Assembly: GCA_025360015.1 (NCBI GenBank)
Contig: JANYCZ010000076.1
Span: forward strand, 24,741 to 88,740
Length of the DNA stretch: 64,000 nt
Source: Verrucomicrobiota bacterium
GTDB lineage: Bacteria; Verrucomicrobiota; Verrucomicrobiia; Verrucomicrobiales; Verrucomicrobiaceae
Direction: 5' to 3'
Positions 33,637-44,537 of the stretch are shown one piece after another. How positions within the stretch are numbered: the first letter of the stretch is position 1; each line of letters begins with the position of its first letter. A program made the position numbers and the translations under genes. A model generated the notes under the pieces. It did no database searches. It saw only the letters and a list, made by a program, of their open reading frames with translations, and was not told the DNA's origin.

Positions 33637-36600
33637 ATGATCCAGACTGCCGCCTGCTCTCTCCTGTTGCTGTTCGCCTTCAGCTCCACGCTTTCCGCGC
33701 AGGCGGATGGCCTCAAGTCGAAGACGACTTACGCGAAAGCTTACGGTGAGACGAAAAATGCCGTGGCCGTGGATGCAGCCAAAGATCTGCCGCGCTACCC
33801 CGCAGTTGAGCCCAAGGATGCCATCGCCACATGGCAGGTAAAAAAGGGCTTCAAGCTCCAGCTCGCCGCGCATGAGCCGCAGGTGCGCAGCCCCATCGCC
33901 GTGTGCTTTGATGAGAACGGGCGCATGTTTGTCTGCGAAATGATCGACTACAGCGAGATGCGCGATGTCACACCCCACCTCGGCCGCATCTCCATGCTGG
34001 AGGACAAAGACGGTGACGGCTACTACGAGACGAGCCAGGTCTTTGCCGATGACCTGCCCTGGCCTACGGGCCTCGTCTGGGCGAATGGCGGTCTGTTTGT
34101 CGGTGCCACACCGGACATCTGGCGCTTTGAGGATAAAGACGGCGATGGCAAGGCCGAGGTGCGCGAGAAGGTCTTCACCGGCTTTGGCACCGGCTTAAAA
34201 ATCCTCAATGTGCAGGGCCTCATGAACAGCTTCCAGTGGGGCCAGGACAACCGCATCCACGTGCTCGCCGGCGGTGGTAATCGCGGCATCGTCACCTGCC
34301 TGAAGCGGCCAGACGACAAAGGCGTGGAGCTCGGCGGCAAGGACTTCTGGTTTGATCCGCTCACGCTCGAGTTCGGCCTCGAAGGCGGCGGCGCGCAGTA
34401 TGGCATGAGCTTTGACAACTACGGGCGCAAGTTCGCCTGCTCAAACTCCGACCACCTGCAGTACTGGGTTTACGATGACAAGTACGCGAACCGCAATCCC
34501 TACTACCCCATGCCGCCCGCACGCCAGAGCATCGCGGTGGACGGCGGCGCAGCGGAGGTCTTTCGCATCAGTCCGGACGAACCCTGGCGCATCATCCGCA
34601 CACGCTGGCGCATTGCCGGTGTGGTGAAGGGCGCGGTGGAAGGCGGCGGTCGTGTGAGCGGTTACTTCACCGGCGCGAGTGGCACCACCATCTATCGCGG
34701 CGATGCCTACGGCCCCGAGTTCGTGAACAACAGCTTCACCGGAGATGCAGGCGGCCAGCTCGTGCATCGCAAGATCATCAAGCCCAGTGCGGACGGCATC
34801 AGCCTCATCGGCGAACGCCCCGCCGACGAGCACGGCTTTGAATTCGCCGCCAGCAAGGACACCTGGGTGCGTGTGGTGAACTTCGCCAACGCCCCCGACG
34901 GCTGCCTGCACATCTGCGACATGTATCGCGAAGTCATCGAGCATCCCTGGAGCATCCCTGACGAGATCAAAAAACACATCGACCTCAACAGCGGTAACGA
35001 CCGCGGTCGCATCTACCGCATCGTGCCCGACAAAGGAGCAGAGCGCATCGGTCAAAAGGTGGCACTTGGCAAAATGAGCACCGAAGAACTCGTGCAGACC
35101 CTCGGCCATCCCAACGGCTGGCACCGCGACACCGCGCAGCGCTTGCTGTTTGAGCGCGAGGACAAAGCGGCGGTGCCGCTGCTGGAGATGGTGCTCAGTG
35201 GAAACAACCCTTTGGCGAAGCTGCATGCGCTGGGGGTGCTTCGTGGCCTCAATGCGTTGAATACGTCAATAATCAGCAAGGCAATCTCTGATAAAGATAC
35301 TTTTGTTGTGGAAGCCGCTCTACGTTTGTCTGAGGCTCTGCAGCCAAGCGCGGCAGGTTTTGATGAAGTCGCGAAGGTAATCAAGGAGCAAACGCGAAGT
35401 GGCGCCATGCGTGTTCATTTTCAAATTGCACTCACTGCAGGCGAATTTCTAAAGGATGCCGATCTCTTCGACAAGCAGGCCTCAAAACAGGTGCCTTCCT
35501 CAAGCCGCAGCCCAATGATTTCCAGTGTCGCTGAAATGGTTCTTCATGACCTGCCGACTAGTGATCGTGTGGTTGACGCCTTCTTGTGTGGAAACCCAGA
35601 TGTGAGCATTGCCCTGGTCACAGCCATCTTTTTTGACAGAGCCGAATTAGACAAAGCGGAACCAGCAGAGCTCAAGTCTATATCGAAGATCATTCAAGCA
35701 GCGGGTAGCTCAGCTAAAACGGCTCATCAGGCGGAACGTGATAGAGGTGGAAAGACCAATGCTTCACTTCTTGTTGGTTTAATTGCATCAACTCCCAGAC
35801 CGGAGTTCATCAGTGCCTTGGCCACCGGATTCAAGAAGGCAGGGATCAATCTTGCTGACGCCGATACCGACCATAAGCTCAACATCGTCTTCACCAAGGC
35901 TGCAGCAACCGCAGCCGACACCACGGCGACTCTTTCCTCACGCCTCGAATCCATCCAACTACTCGGCCTCACCTCTTCCAAGGAAGCCACCGACGCATTG
36001 ACTCTATGCCTCGCGCAAGGTCAACCCGATGCGGTGCAAGCAGCGGCGATTCGCACACTGGCGCAGAGCAGTTCACCCGCTGTAACAAAGACACTGATTG
36101 CAGGCTGGCCCGGCTTCGGCGTCACAGCCAAAGAAGCCGCTCTCGATGCTCTCCTCTCCCGCGAGGACCGCGCTCTCGTATTGCTGGAATCCGGCGTGGT
36201 GAAGCCGACGGAGTTCTCCGCTTCCCAAGTCCAGTCGCTGCTCATGAACAAGTCAGAGAAGGTCGCTGTGGCGGCAAAGACGGCGCTGGCATCCGTCATT
36301 CCGCCATCGCGTGAGGAAGTGATGGCGAAGTTCAAACCCGCAATCGCCGCGAAAGGTGATGCGACGAAGGGGCAGATGCAGTACATGGCGCGTTGCGTGG
36401 CGTGTCATCGTGCTGGAAACATGGGCTTGCAGCTCGGACCGGACCTCATCACGGTGAAAACCAAGGGCCGCGAGGCCCTGCTGACGGCTATTTTGGAGCC
36501 ACACAAGGAAGTCGCGTCTCAGTTCATCGCCTACACAGTCGTCACAAAAGATGGCCAAACACTGGTTGGAATTATTACGAACGACACCGCGTCCAGCATG

Positions 36601-36756
36601 ACGCTGCGGATGATGGGCGGGATGGAGAAGACCTTGCAGCGTTCGGAAATCAAAGGCAGCAGCTCCACGGGCCAGAGCCTGATGCCCGAAGGATTGGAGA
36701 CCGGCATGAGCGTCGAAGACATGGCCAATTTGCTTAGCTTCATTGAGGGACAGTAA
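33637..36756 (+). CDS. PVC-type membrane-bound dehydrogenase/heme-binding protein
   Basis: Start at signal-peptide Met (MIQTAACSLLLLFAFSS); 'RMFVCEMIDYSEMRD...ISMLEDKDGDGYYETSQVFADDLPWPTGL'; HEAT-like region; C-terminal CVACH heme motif. Confidence 0.9.
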   Translation: MIQTAACSLLLLFAFSSTLSAQADGLKSKTTYAKAYGETKNAVAVDAAKDLPRYPAVEPKDAIATWQVKKGFKLQLAAHEPQVRSPIAVCFDENGRMFVCEMIDYSEMRDVTPHLGRISMLEDKDGDGYYETSQVFADDLPWPTGLVWANGGLFVGATPDIWRFEDKDGDGKAEVREKVFTGFGTGLKILNVQGLMNSFQWGQDNRIHVLAGGGNRGIVTCLKRPDDKGVELGGKDFWFDPLTLEFGLEGGGAQYGMSFDNYGRKFACSNSDHLQYWVYDDKYANRNPYYPMPPARQSIAVDGGAAEVFRISPDEPWRIIRTRWRIAGVVKGAVEGGGRVSGYFTGASGTTIYRGDAYGPEFVNNSFTGDAGGQLVHRKIIKPSADGISLIGERPADEHGFEFAASKDTWVRVVNFANAPDGCLHICDMYREVIEHPWSIPDEIKKHIDLNSGNDRGRIYRIVPDKGAERIGQKVALGKMSTEELVQTLGHPNGWHRDTAQRLLFEREDKAAVPLLEMVLSGNNPLAKLHALGVLRGLNALNTSIISKAISDKDTFVVEAALRLSEALQPSAAGFDEVAKVIKEQTRSGAMRVHFQIALTAGEFLKDADLFDKQASKQVPSSSRSPMISSVAEMVLHDLPTSDRVVDAFLCGNPDVSIALVTAIFFDRAELDKAEPAELKSISKIIQAAGSSAKTAHQAERDRGGKTNASLLVGLIASTPRPEFISALATGFKKAGINLADADTDHKLNIVFTKAAATAADTTATLSSRLESIQLLGLTSSKEATDALTLCLAQGQPDAVQAAAIRTLAQSSSPAVTKTLIAGWPGFGVTAKEAALDALLSREDRALVLLESGVVKPTEFSASQVQSLLMNKSEKVAVAAKTALASVIPPSREEVMAKFKPAIAAKGDATKGQMQYMARCVACHRAGNMGLQLGPDLITVKTKGREALLTAILEPHKEVASQFIAYTVVTKDGQTLVGIITNDTASSMTLRMMGGMEKTLQRSEIKGSSSTGQSLMPEGLETGMSVEDMANLLSFIEGQ

Positions 36757-36822
36757 CCCCCCCTTAAAACTGATCCTGTTTTTCTTTGCAGCCGCCGCTG
36801 TCTGCGCTCCTTTGATTCTTCC

Positions 36823-37737
36823 ATGAAGACAACCCCCGTTACCTTTGAAGATCTGCAGTCCTCCGTCATCGCCGTGCCGCCGCTGTGCCGGAACAAAGAT
36901 CTGTCTTTGGCCAAATCGCAAAACAGCCGCCTGATCAAGCACATGCACAAAGGTGGCATCCGCACGCTGCTGTACGGGGGCAATGCCAATCTCTACAACA
37001 TCGCCCCAAGCGAGTACCACTCCCTTCTGAAGATGCTCGTCGATGTGTCTCCAGAGGACATGTGGATCATCCCATCCGTCGGCCCGATGTATGGCACGGC
37101 AATGGATCAGGCCCGAATTCTGAGCGAGTTCGCCTTCCCCACGGCCATGCTGCTCCCGACGTTGTTCCCATCCAAGCCTGCCGGTGTCGCCACCGCCATC
37201 CGCCACTTCGTGGAGAAGTCCGGCATCAAAGCGGTGCTGTACATCAAGGACGGTGCCTACGTCACTCCAGAGATCGCCGCCGAGCTCGTCAATGACGGCC
37301 TCATCTCCTGGATCAAATACGCCATCGTCGAAGAAGATCCAAAGAAGGACCCTTATCTCAAGAAGCTCCTCAAGCTGGTGGACCCCAAGCTCATCGTCAG
37401 CGGCATCGGCGAGCAGCCATCCATCATCCATCTGCGTGACTTCGGTGTCACCGGCTTCACCGCGGGCTGCGTCTGCATCGCCCCTTCGCGCTCCACCGCT
37501 CTGCTCCAGGCCATCTTGAAGAAAGACTGGGACACCGCCGAAGCGATCCGCGAAGAATTCGTTGCACTCGAAGACCTGCGCAACGCGCACAGCCCGATCC
37601 TCGTGCTGCATCACGCCGTCGAGCTCGCAGGTGTGGCCCAGACCGGCCCCGTGATGCCACTGCTCACCGAGCTTCCGGCGGCCTTGCTGCCGAAGATCGA
37701 GAAGGTGGCCAAGGCGCTTCTGGCGAAGAATGGCTGA
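36823..37737 (+). CDS. Dihydrodipicolinate synthase/N-acetylneuraminate lyase family protein
   Basis: TIM-barrel protein with 'IRTLLYGGNANLYNI...PSVGPMYGTAMDQARIL' DHDPS-like features. Confidence 0.75.
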   Translation: MKTTPVTFEDLQSSVIAVPPLCRNKDLSLAKSQNSRLIKHMHKGGIRTLLYGGNANLYNIAPSEYHSLLKMLVDVSPEDMWIIPSVGPMYGTAMDQARILSEFAFPTAMLLPTLFPSKPAGVATAIRHFVEKSGIKAVLYIKDGAYVTPEIAAELVNDGLISWIKYAIVEEDPKKDPYLKKLLKLVDPKLIVSGIGEQPSIIHLRDFGVTGFTAGCVCIAPSRSTALLQAILKKDWDTAEAIREEFVALEDLRNAHSPILVLHHAVELAGVAQTGPVMPLLTELPAALLPKIEKVAKALLAKNG

Positions 37738-37889
37738 GTGGGAAGTTAGGAAGTTGACGGTGGTTGACGATTGTTCCAAACCACTGGCTGACTCCGTGAT
37801 CAACAGAGCATTAGTCCCTGCCAAATGCGCCGACGTTTGAATTGACGGTTTGTGACAACTCACGTCATGGATGTGCGTACACTCACGCC

Positions 37890-38783
37890 ATGACCTCACG
37901 CCGTCGCTTCATCCACTCTCTCTCCAGCACCGCCCTCCTTGCCGCTTCCGGTGGCATCCTTGCCCAAGAAGCGGCCAAGCCCACCCGCAAGCTGCGCAAG
38001 GCCATCATGGGCGGCACGCTGGGCATCAAGGGCACGCTCATCGAGAAATACAAAGCTGCCAAGGAAGCGGGCTACGAAGGCGTCGAGCCCGCTGGGGGAA
38101 TGAACCAGCAGGAGGTGATCGAGGCACTCGGCCAGTCGGGCCTGCAAGCCGCCAGCGTGTGCTGCCACACGCACTGGAAGCAGACGCTCACGCATGATGA
38201 TCCCAAAATCCGCGAAGAAGGTCTGCAAGGCGTGCTCACCACCCTGCGCGATGCCAAGGCCTACGGTGCCGATTCCATCCTCGTGGTGCCCGGTGTGGTG
38301 AGTGAAATGGTGCCTTATGACGTCGCCTGGGAGCGCTCCATCGCCGAGATCAAAAAGGCCGTGCCGCTGGCCAAGGAACTCGGCGTGAAGATCTCCATCG
38401 AGAACGTCTGGAACAATTTCCTCCTCAGCCCGCTGGAAGCTGTGCGCTATCTCGATGAAATCGGCGACCCCATCGTGGGCTGGCACTTCGACATCGGCAA
38501 CGTGCTGCGCTACGGCTGGCCCGATCAGTGGATCAAAATCCTGGGCAAGCGCATCAACCGCATCCACGTCAAAGAATACAGCACCAAGAAGATGAAGGAC
38601 GAAGGCGTCTGGAAAGGCTTCGACTGCGACCTCACCCAAGGCGACAACAACTGGCCCGCCATCATGAAAGCTCTCGACACCGCAGGCTACACCGGCTGGG
38701 CCATCAGCGAGCAGCGCGGCGGGATCAATCCCGACGGCCTCAAGCTGCTCACCGAGCGCATGGACAAAATCTTCGCAATGTAA
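37890..38783 (+). CDS. Sugar phosphate isomerase/epimerase (xylose isomerase-like TIM barrel), Tat signal
   Basis: MTSRRRFIHSLSSTALLAASGG Tat-like signal; 'VGWHFDIGNVLRYGWPDQWIKILGKRINRIHVKEYS'. Confidence 0.88.
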   Translation: MTSRRRFIHSLSSTALLAASGGILAQEAAKPTRKLRKAIMGGTLGIKGTLIEKYKAAKEAGYEGVEPAGGMNQQEVIEALGQSGLQAASVCCHTHWKQTLTHDDPKIREEGLQGVLTTLRDAKAYGADSILVVPGVVSEMVPYDVAWERSIAEIKKAVPLAKELGVKISIENVWNNFLLSPLEAVRYLDEIGDPIVGWHFDIGNVLRYGWPDQWIKILGKRINRIHVKEYSTKKMKDEGVWKGFDCDLTQGDNNWPAIMKALDTAGYTGWAISEQRGGINPDGLKLLTERMDKIFAM

Positions 38784-38843
38784 GCATTCGCGTCAGTCTT
38801 CTGAAATTCGTCATTCGTCATTCTGGTTTCGTCATTCCTCCGC

Positions 38844-39641
38844 ATGCCCTCCGCCCTCGCCATCTTCGCCCATCCTGACGACATCGAATTCGTCGCCGCC
38901 GGAACCCTGCTGCAGCTCAAGGCGCGCGGCTGGGACATCCACTACATCAACCTCTGCACCGGCAATGGCGGCTCCGTGCAGATGGACGGCCCCACGACCA
39001 CCCAGAAGCGCCTGGAGGAAGGCCAGGAGGCCGCACGCATCCTCGGTGCCACGTTTTATCCGCCCATCTGCGATGACCTGGAGCTGACCTACTCCGTGCC
39101 CTTCCTGCGCAAAGTAGCTGCCGTGGTGCGCATGGCAAAGCCGAGCATCGTGCTCACCCATGCGCCTGCGGATTATATGGAGGATCACATGCAGGCCTGT
39201 CGCCTCGCCGTCACCGCCGCATTCTCCCACTGCATCCCGAATTTCCAGACGGATCCCCACCTGGATGCCTACCTGCACGATGTGACCGTTTATCACGCCA
39301 TGCCGGTTGGCTTGTGCGACCCGCTGCGCCAGAAGATCCAGGCCGGGGCGTATGTGGACACGACCAGTGTACATGCGCACAAGCGAGAAGCCCTCGCCGC
39401 GCACGAAAGCCAGAAACACTGGCTCGATGTCAGCCAGGGCATGGACTCCTACCTCATCAGCATGGACGAAACCTCCGCTGCCGTCGGCAAGCTCTCCGGC
39501 CAGTTCGAATTCGCGGAAGGCTGGCGCAGACATCTCCATGTCGGTTTCAGCTCGAAGGAGATCGACCCGCTCAAGGATGCGCTCGGTGAGCTTTGCCTCA
39601 TCAATGAGGCGTATGAGCAGGCAAAGGCGGTGCCGGTCTGA
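38844..39641 (+). CDS. PIG-L family deacetylase
   Basis: 'LAIFAHPDDIEFVAAGTLLQL' and 'VLTHAPADYMEDHMQACRLA'. Confidence 0.93.
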   Translation: MPSALAIFAHPDDIEFVAAGTLLQLKARGWDIHYINLCTGNGGSVQMDGPTTTQKRLEEGQEAARILGATFYPPICDDLELTYSVPFLRKVAAVVRMAKPSIVLTHAPADYMEDHMQACRLAVTAAFSHCIPNFQTDPHLDAYLHDVTVYHAMPVGLCDPLRQKIQAGAYVDTTSVHAHKREALAAHESQKHWLDVSQGMDSYLISMDETSAAVGKLSGQFEFAEGWRRHLHVGFSSKEIDPLKDALGELCLINEAYEQAKAVPV

Positions 39642-39722
39642 GTTAAAAGTTTAAAGTTCCAAGCTTAAAGTTGGCAGCCAACTCGCTCCCAACTTGAAAC
39701 CTTCGAACTTTAAACCATTAAC
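39642..39722. terminator. Long AT-rich hairpin between PIG-L and NYN genes
   Basis: GTTAAaAGTTTAAAGTT..AAGcTTaAAGTTGG / CCAACTTgaAaCCTTcGAACTTTAAACcaTTAAC. Confidence 0.55.
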
Positions 39723-39729
39723 TTGGTCC

Positions 39730-40164
39730 ATGCCCGCACCGCTGACCTACCTGCTCGTTGACGGTCATAACGTCATCAACGCCTGGCCGGAGCTTAAGCG
39801 TGAGCATCGGGTCGCCTCACGCCGTCATCTGGCGCGCACGGAGTTGCTGAAGCGCCTGCGCCATCTGCAGGACATGAGTGGCATGCAGGTGGTCGTGGTG
39901 TTTGATGGTGCGAGGCAGGGCACCAATGAGGAACGCGAGCCGCAGGGCCTCCAGATCATCTATGCCGATCCAGGCACCACGGCGGACACCATCATTGAAC
40001 GCCTTGTAGCCAAATACATCCAAGAGCGCCCCATGCGCGTGTCTTCCGCAGACGGCATGGTACGTGAAACGATTCTGTCACTTGGAGCCGAGTGGTTCAG
40101 CCCTGAAACCCTCCGCAGCCTGTGCGATGGCGCAGAAAGCAGCATGCGCAGCCGCCTTGCCTGA
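39730..40164 (+). CDS. NYN domain (YacP/Rae1-like) RNase-type protein
   Basis: 'TYLLVDGHNVINAWPELKR', 'MQVVVVFDGAR', 'IIYADPGTTADTIIERLVAKY', 'VSSADGMVRETILSLGAEWFS'. Confidence 0.88.
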   Translation: MPAPLTYLLVDGHNVINAWPELKREHRVASRRHLARTELLKRLRHLQDMSGMQVVVVFDGARQGTNEEREPQGLQIIYADPGTTADTIIERLVAKYIQERPMRVSSADGMVRETILSLGAEWFSPETLRSLCDGAESSMRSRLA

Positions 40165-40194
40165 AACCGATTCACGCTCTATAATCCGTCTCCC

Positions 40195-40917
40195 ATGAGA
40201 TTGATCCACACCTTTCTGTTCCTCACGCTCGGCCTCTCCGCCGCCCTGGCGCAAGCGCCCAAAGCGGGCAAGCCCACCCCCCTTTCCGACGAGGTCAGAA
40301 AACTGCTGCTGGAGGCCCGCGACATGCGGGTGAAGCAGCGCTACACCGACGCGCTGGAGAAACTGGATGCCGCCGAAAAACTCGCCCCCAATGTGGCCGA
40401 CATCTACGCGCTGCGCGGAGACATCTACCTGGCGCCCCGGCGGCGTGACTTCGACCTCGCACTGCCCCAGTTTGAGAAAGCGGCTCAGCTCCAGCCAGAG
40501 AGCCCGCTGCCCAAGTTCAACCTCGCCGAGTACTACTTCGTGAAGCACGATTTCACCACGGCGCTGCAGTCCTTCACGAAGCTTACTACGGACTACCCCA
40601 AGCTCCCCATGATGATCCGCCATTTGGTGCATTACAAACGGGCCCTTTGTGAGCTCATGCTGGGACACCGACCCGCTGCCGACCAGATCATTGCGGAAAA
40701 TTTCACCTTCATGGATGACACTCCGGCGTACTATTTCAGCAAGGCCGCCATTTCCTTTTCGACGGGCGATCCCAACAAAGGCAATGAATGGATCAAGCGT
40801 GGCGTGGCCGTCTTTAAGGCTCCGAGCTGCGAGCCCTACTACGATGCCTTCAAGGAGCTGCGCTGGGTGCCCGACCTGGATTTCGCCCCCCCCACAGATG
40901 CGCCCAAGAAACCGTGA
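40195..40917 (+). CDS. TPR-containing secreted protein
   Basis: Signal peptide; tetratricopeptide-like spacing (DALEKLDAAEKLAPNVADIYALRGDIYL...ALPQFEKAAQLQPESPLPKFNLAEYYF). Confidence 0.75.
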   Translation: MRLIHTFLFLTLGLSAALAQAPKAGKPTPLSDEVRKLLLEARDMRVKQRYTDALEKLDAAEKLAPNVADIYALRGDIYLAPRRRDFDLALPQFEKAAQLQPESPLPKFNLAEYYFVKHDFTTALQSFTKLTTDYPKLPMMIRHLVHYKRALCELMLGHRPAADQIIAENFTFMDDTPAYYFSKAAISFSTGDPNKGNEWIKRGVAVFKAPSCEPYYDAFKELRWVPDLDFAPPTDAPKKP

Positions 40918-43900
40918 AATGGCGCATCGCAACCGATACCGGCGGCACGTTCACGGATTGTCACGCGCTCGACCCACAGGGCCGTGAATCGCGCTGCAAA
41001 GTGCTCTCCACCGGCCATCTGCGCGCTGTGGTGGCCGGGAGTGCCGATGCCTCGATTCGTCTTTCCGGCCTGCCTCCCCTGCCCGCCGATTTCCTCACTG
41101 GCTTTCACATCAACGCCGTTGGCAGCATGGAAGTCCGCACCATTGCCGCCTTCAGCAATACGACAGGTGAAATCACCCTCGATGCCCCGCCATCATGGCA
41201 AAGCGGCACGCTGCTGGAACTCACCACAGGTGAAGAGGCCCCGGTGCTCGGCGCGCGCATCCTGACCAACACACCGCCGGGGCGCGAGTTCCCGCCGCTG
41301 GATCTTCGCATCGCCACCACGCGGGCCACCAATGCGCTTCTGGAGCACAAGGGCGGCCGCATTGCTCTCTTCATCACCCGGGGCTTTGGCGATCTCCTGC
41401 AAATCGGCGATCAGCGTCGCAGCGATCTCTTTGCGCTTCAGCACGAGCCACGCGTCATCTTCCACGAGATCGTCTGCGAAGTGCCGGAGCGTGTCAGCGT
41501 CAGCGGTGAAGTGCTCGAATCTTTGGACGAAGCCCGAGTGCGTGCAGCCGCGCAGGACTGCATCTCCCAGGGCATCACCACCGCCGCCATCTCGCTGCTG
41601 CACGGTCACGCCCACCCGCAGCATGAGCGCCGCGTCGCCGCCATCCTGCGGGACTGCGGTTTCACCCATCTCACGCTTTCGCACCAGACCGCCGCATTTG
41701 CCAAGCTGCTGCCACGCACCCAGAGCACCGTGGCAGACGCGTATCTGCACGCGCCCGTGCAGTCCTTTCTCAATGGCATTCGTCGCGTCTCCCCCACCAT
41801 GCAGGTGATGACGAGCGCGGGCGGTCTTAAATCCGCCGATGACATCCGGCCCAAGGACATGCTGCTCAGCGGCCCAGCCGGAGGTGCCATTGGCGCTGCC
41901 AATGCCGCGCGCCGACTTGGCATCACCAAGATCATCACCTTCGACATGGGCGGCACCAGCACGGATGTGGCGCGTATTGACACCCGCCCCGGCTACCGCT
42001 TCTCGCAAAACGTGGCGGGCATGCAGCTTCTCGCGCCCTGCGTCGCCATTGAAACCGTGGCCGCTGGCGGCGGCTCGATCTGCCACCTCACGCATCACGG
42101 CCTCGCCGTCGGTCCGCAGAGCGCAGGGTCAGCTCCCGGCCCCGCCTGCTATGGCAAAGGCGGCCCGCTGACCATCACGGATGTCAATCTGCTCCTCGGC
42201 CGCTTTGATCCTGCGCGCGCGCCCATTCCGCTGGATGCAGCCGCAGCACAGCGACGCTTGAGCGAGCTCCATGCACAAACCGGCGGCACCGGCACGGAGG
42301 CGGAACTCCTGCAATCCCTGCTCCGACTCGCCATTGAGCACATGACCGATGCCATCCGCCGCATCTCCATCGGCGAAGGCTTTGCTCCCGCCGATCACGC
42401 CCTGCTCGCCTTTGGTGGCGCAGGCCCCCAGCATGCCTGTGCCGTGGCCGAGTCCCTCGGCATGCAGACCATCCTTGTCCCCGAGCATGCGGGCATCCTC
42501 AGTGCCGTCGGCTTGCAGGAGGCTGTGCCGGAGCGCATCATCGAAAAAGAGATCCGCCTGCCACTTGTCGCAGCCTTAGCCATCCTGCCCGCAGAGCTGG
42601 CAGACCTGCCCCAGGGAGAGCGTACGCAAATCGCCGAACTCCGCCTCAAAGGCCAGGACACCCCGCTGCAGGTGGAGTTTGTGGATCCCGTTGATCTACC
42701 GCGTCTCTACGCTGCAGTGTATGAGCGTCTGTTTGGCTACAAGCCGCCTGTCAGTCGCGAGGTCGAACTCGTCAGCCTTCGCATCATCTTGCGCGAGGCC
42801 CAAAGCGGCGCGCAGGCTTCTGCGCTGCATGCACAGCCGCTCGACCCGACGCCCGCGCTGATCCAGGATGCCTTCAGCACCATCGTCATCGCCCCCGGAT
42901 GGCGGGTGGAGAAAGTCACGGGCTTTGGCCATGTGCTGCGCTGTGATCAAGCAGCAGGCCCGGCCCCCACGCTGGAGCGCGATCTGCTGCGCCACCGCTT
43001 CCACTCCATCGGCAGCGACATGGGCGCGCTGCTCTGCCGCACCGCCATTTCCACCAACATCCGTGAGCGCCTCGACTTCTCCTGCGCGCTGCTGGATGCG
43101 CACGGGCGGCTGCTCTCCAGCGCCCCGCACATCCCTGTGCATCTCGGCGCGCTGGGCGTGTGCGTGCGCGAAGTCGCCAAGGCTGTGGCGATGCAGGCCG
43201 GCGATACGGTCATCTCCAATCATCCCGCGTATGGTGGCTCGCATCTGCCCGACGTCACGCTCATCACGCCAGTGTATGATTCAAAGCAGGCGCTCATCGG
43301 CTACATCGCCAATCGCGCACATCATGCCGAGATCGGCGGCATCACGCCCGGCTCCATGCCTGCCAATGCCACGCGCTTGATCGAAGAAGGTGTCGTCATG
43401 GCACCGCGCCACCTCATTCGTGGCGGCGTTTCCTGCTTTGATGAAATCAGCGCCCTGCTGACCTCCGCCGTCCATCCCACGCGCAATCTCGCCGACAACC
43501 TCGCGGATCTGCATGCCCAGCTTGCCGCCAATCTCCACGGTGCCGAGCGTCTGCGTGCGCTGGCAGACAACTCCCTGCAGGGCATGATGCAGAGCATTCT
43601 TGATCATTCCGCCCGCGTCATGCGTTCGCAAATCGAACGCCTGCCCGCTGCGATCTCAGCGGCGGAAAAGCTCGATGATGGGTCCGTCATCGCCGTTTCC
43701 ATGAGCAAGACCGACGGAAAACTCATCCTCGACTTCACCGGCACGTCCGGCGTGCATCCACGCAATCTGAACGCCACCACCGCCATCGTGCGCAGCGCGG
43801 TGCTCTATGTCATGCGGCTCATGCTCCAAGAAGACCTGCCGCTGAACGAAGGCCTCATGGAGCCCGTAGAAATCATCTGCCCCGAGTCCTTGCTCAATCC

Positions 43901-44480
43901 CACCTTCACAGGCGATGCTGCATGCGATCCCGCAGTCGTTGGTGGCAATGTGGAGGTCAGCCAGCGGCTGGTCGATACGCTGATCAAAGCTCTCGGCCTG
44001 CAAGCCTGCAGCCAGGGCACGATGAACAATTTTCTCTTCGGCGGCGCAGGCTTCGGCTACTACGAAACCATCGCCGGAGGCTCCGGCGCTGGTGATGGCT
44101 ATCACGGTGTGCATGCCTTGCACACGCACATGACGAACACCGCCATCACCGATCCCGAGATCATCGAACAGCGCTACCCCGTGCGCCTGCGTCAGTTCGC
44201 CATCCGCAGCGGCTCCGGTGGCCAGGGCGAGTGGAACGGCGGCGATGGCGTGATCCGCGAATTCGAGTTCCTGGAGCCGCTCACCGTCAGCCTGCTCACC
44301 CAGCACCGCGTGGAGTCTCCCTTTGGTCTGCACGGTGGCTCCGCTGGAAAGTGTGGCTGCCAGACGCTACTACGCGCTGGCACCTCATCGAAGCTCGACG
44401 GCTGCACCTCCTTTGCGGTGCATGCTGGAGATCGCGTGATCGTGGAAACACCTGGCGGCGGTGCATGGGGCTCTGCGTAA
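40914..44480 (+). CDS. Hydantoinase A/B fusion (5-oxoprolinase-like)
   Basis: '[22 protein letters not shown]', '[12 protein letters not shown]', '[22 protein letters not shown]' (HyuA) then '[33 protein letters not shown]', '[20 protein letters not shown]' (HyuB). GTG start overlapping the preceding stop. Confidence 0.95.
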   Translation: MKWRIATDTGGTFTDCHALDPQGRESRCKVLSTGHLRAVVAGSADASIRLSGLPPLPADFLTGFHINAVGSMEVRTIAAFSNTTGEITLDAPPSWQSGTLLELTTGEEAPVLGARILTNTPPGREFPPLDLRIATTRATNALLEHKGGRIALFITRGFGDLLQIGDQRRSDLFALQHEPRVIFHEIVCEVPERVSVSGEVLESLDEARVRAAAQDCISQGITTAAISLLHGHAHPQHERRVAAILRDCGFTHLTLSHQTAAFAKLLPRTQSTVADAYLHAPVQSFLNGIRRVSPTMQVMTSAGGLKSADDIRPKDMLLSGPAGGAIGAANAARRLGITKIITFDMGGTSTDVARIDTRPGYRFSQNVAGMQLLAPCVAIETVAAGGGSICHLTHHGLAVGPQSAGSAPGPACYGKGGPLTITDVNLLLGRFDPARAPIPLDAAAAQRRLSELHAQTGGTGTEAELLQSLLRLAIEHMTDAIRRISIGEGFAPADHALLAFGGAGPQHACAVAESLGMQTILVPEHAGILSAVGLQEAVPERIIEKEIRLPLVAALAILPAELADLPQGERTQIAELRLKGQDTPLQVEFVDPVDLPRLYAAVYERLFGYKPPVSREVELVSLRIILREAQSGAQASALHAQPLDPTPALIQDAFSTIVIAPGWRVEKVTGFGHVLRCDQAAGPAPTLERDLLRHRFHSIGSDMGALLCRTAISTNIRERLDFSCALLDAHGRLLSSAPHIPVHLGALGVCVREVAKAVAMQAGDTVISNHPAYGGSHLPDVTLITPVYDSKQALIGYIANRAHHAEIGGITPGSMPANATRLIEEGVVMAPRHLIRGGVSCFDEISALLTSAVHPTRNLADNLADLHAQLAANLHGAERLRALADNSLQGMMQSILDHSARVMRSQIERLPAAISAAEKLDDGSVIAVSMSKTDGKLILDFTGTSGVHPRNLNATTAIVRSAVLYVMRLMLQEDLPLNEGLMEPVEIICPESLLNPTFTGDAACDPAVVGGNVEVSQRLVDTLIKALGLQACSQGTMNNFLFGGAGFGYYETIAGGSGAGDGYHGVHALHTHMTNTAITDPEIIEQRYPVRLRQFAIRSGSGGQGEWNGGDGVIREFEFLEPLTVSLLTQHRVESPFGLHGGSAGKCGCQTLLRAGTSSKLDGCTSFAVHAGDRVIVETPGGGAWGSA

Positions 44481-44485
44481 AGTTG

Positions 44486-44530
44486 CCTTGTTGCTGTGCA
44501 ACAAGGGGCCCTGTTCCGCAGGAACAGGGC
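44486..44530. terminator. Two tandem perfect hairpins followed by T-tract
   Basis: CCTTGTTGC-TGT-GCAACAAGG (44486-44506) and GCCCTGTTCC-GCA-GGAACAGGGC (44508-44530), then tacttttt, between convergent genes. Confidence 0.8.
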
Positions 44531-44537
44531 TACTTTT

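Noticed and set aside
36253-37899. 548-aa minus-strand ORF
   Set aside because: Antisense to the DHDPS-family gene and the end of the PVC dehydrogenase gene; low-complexity, no motif.
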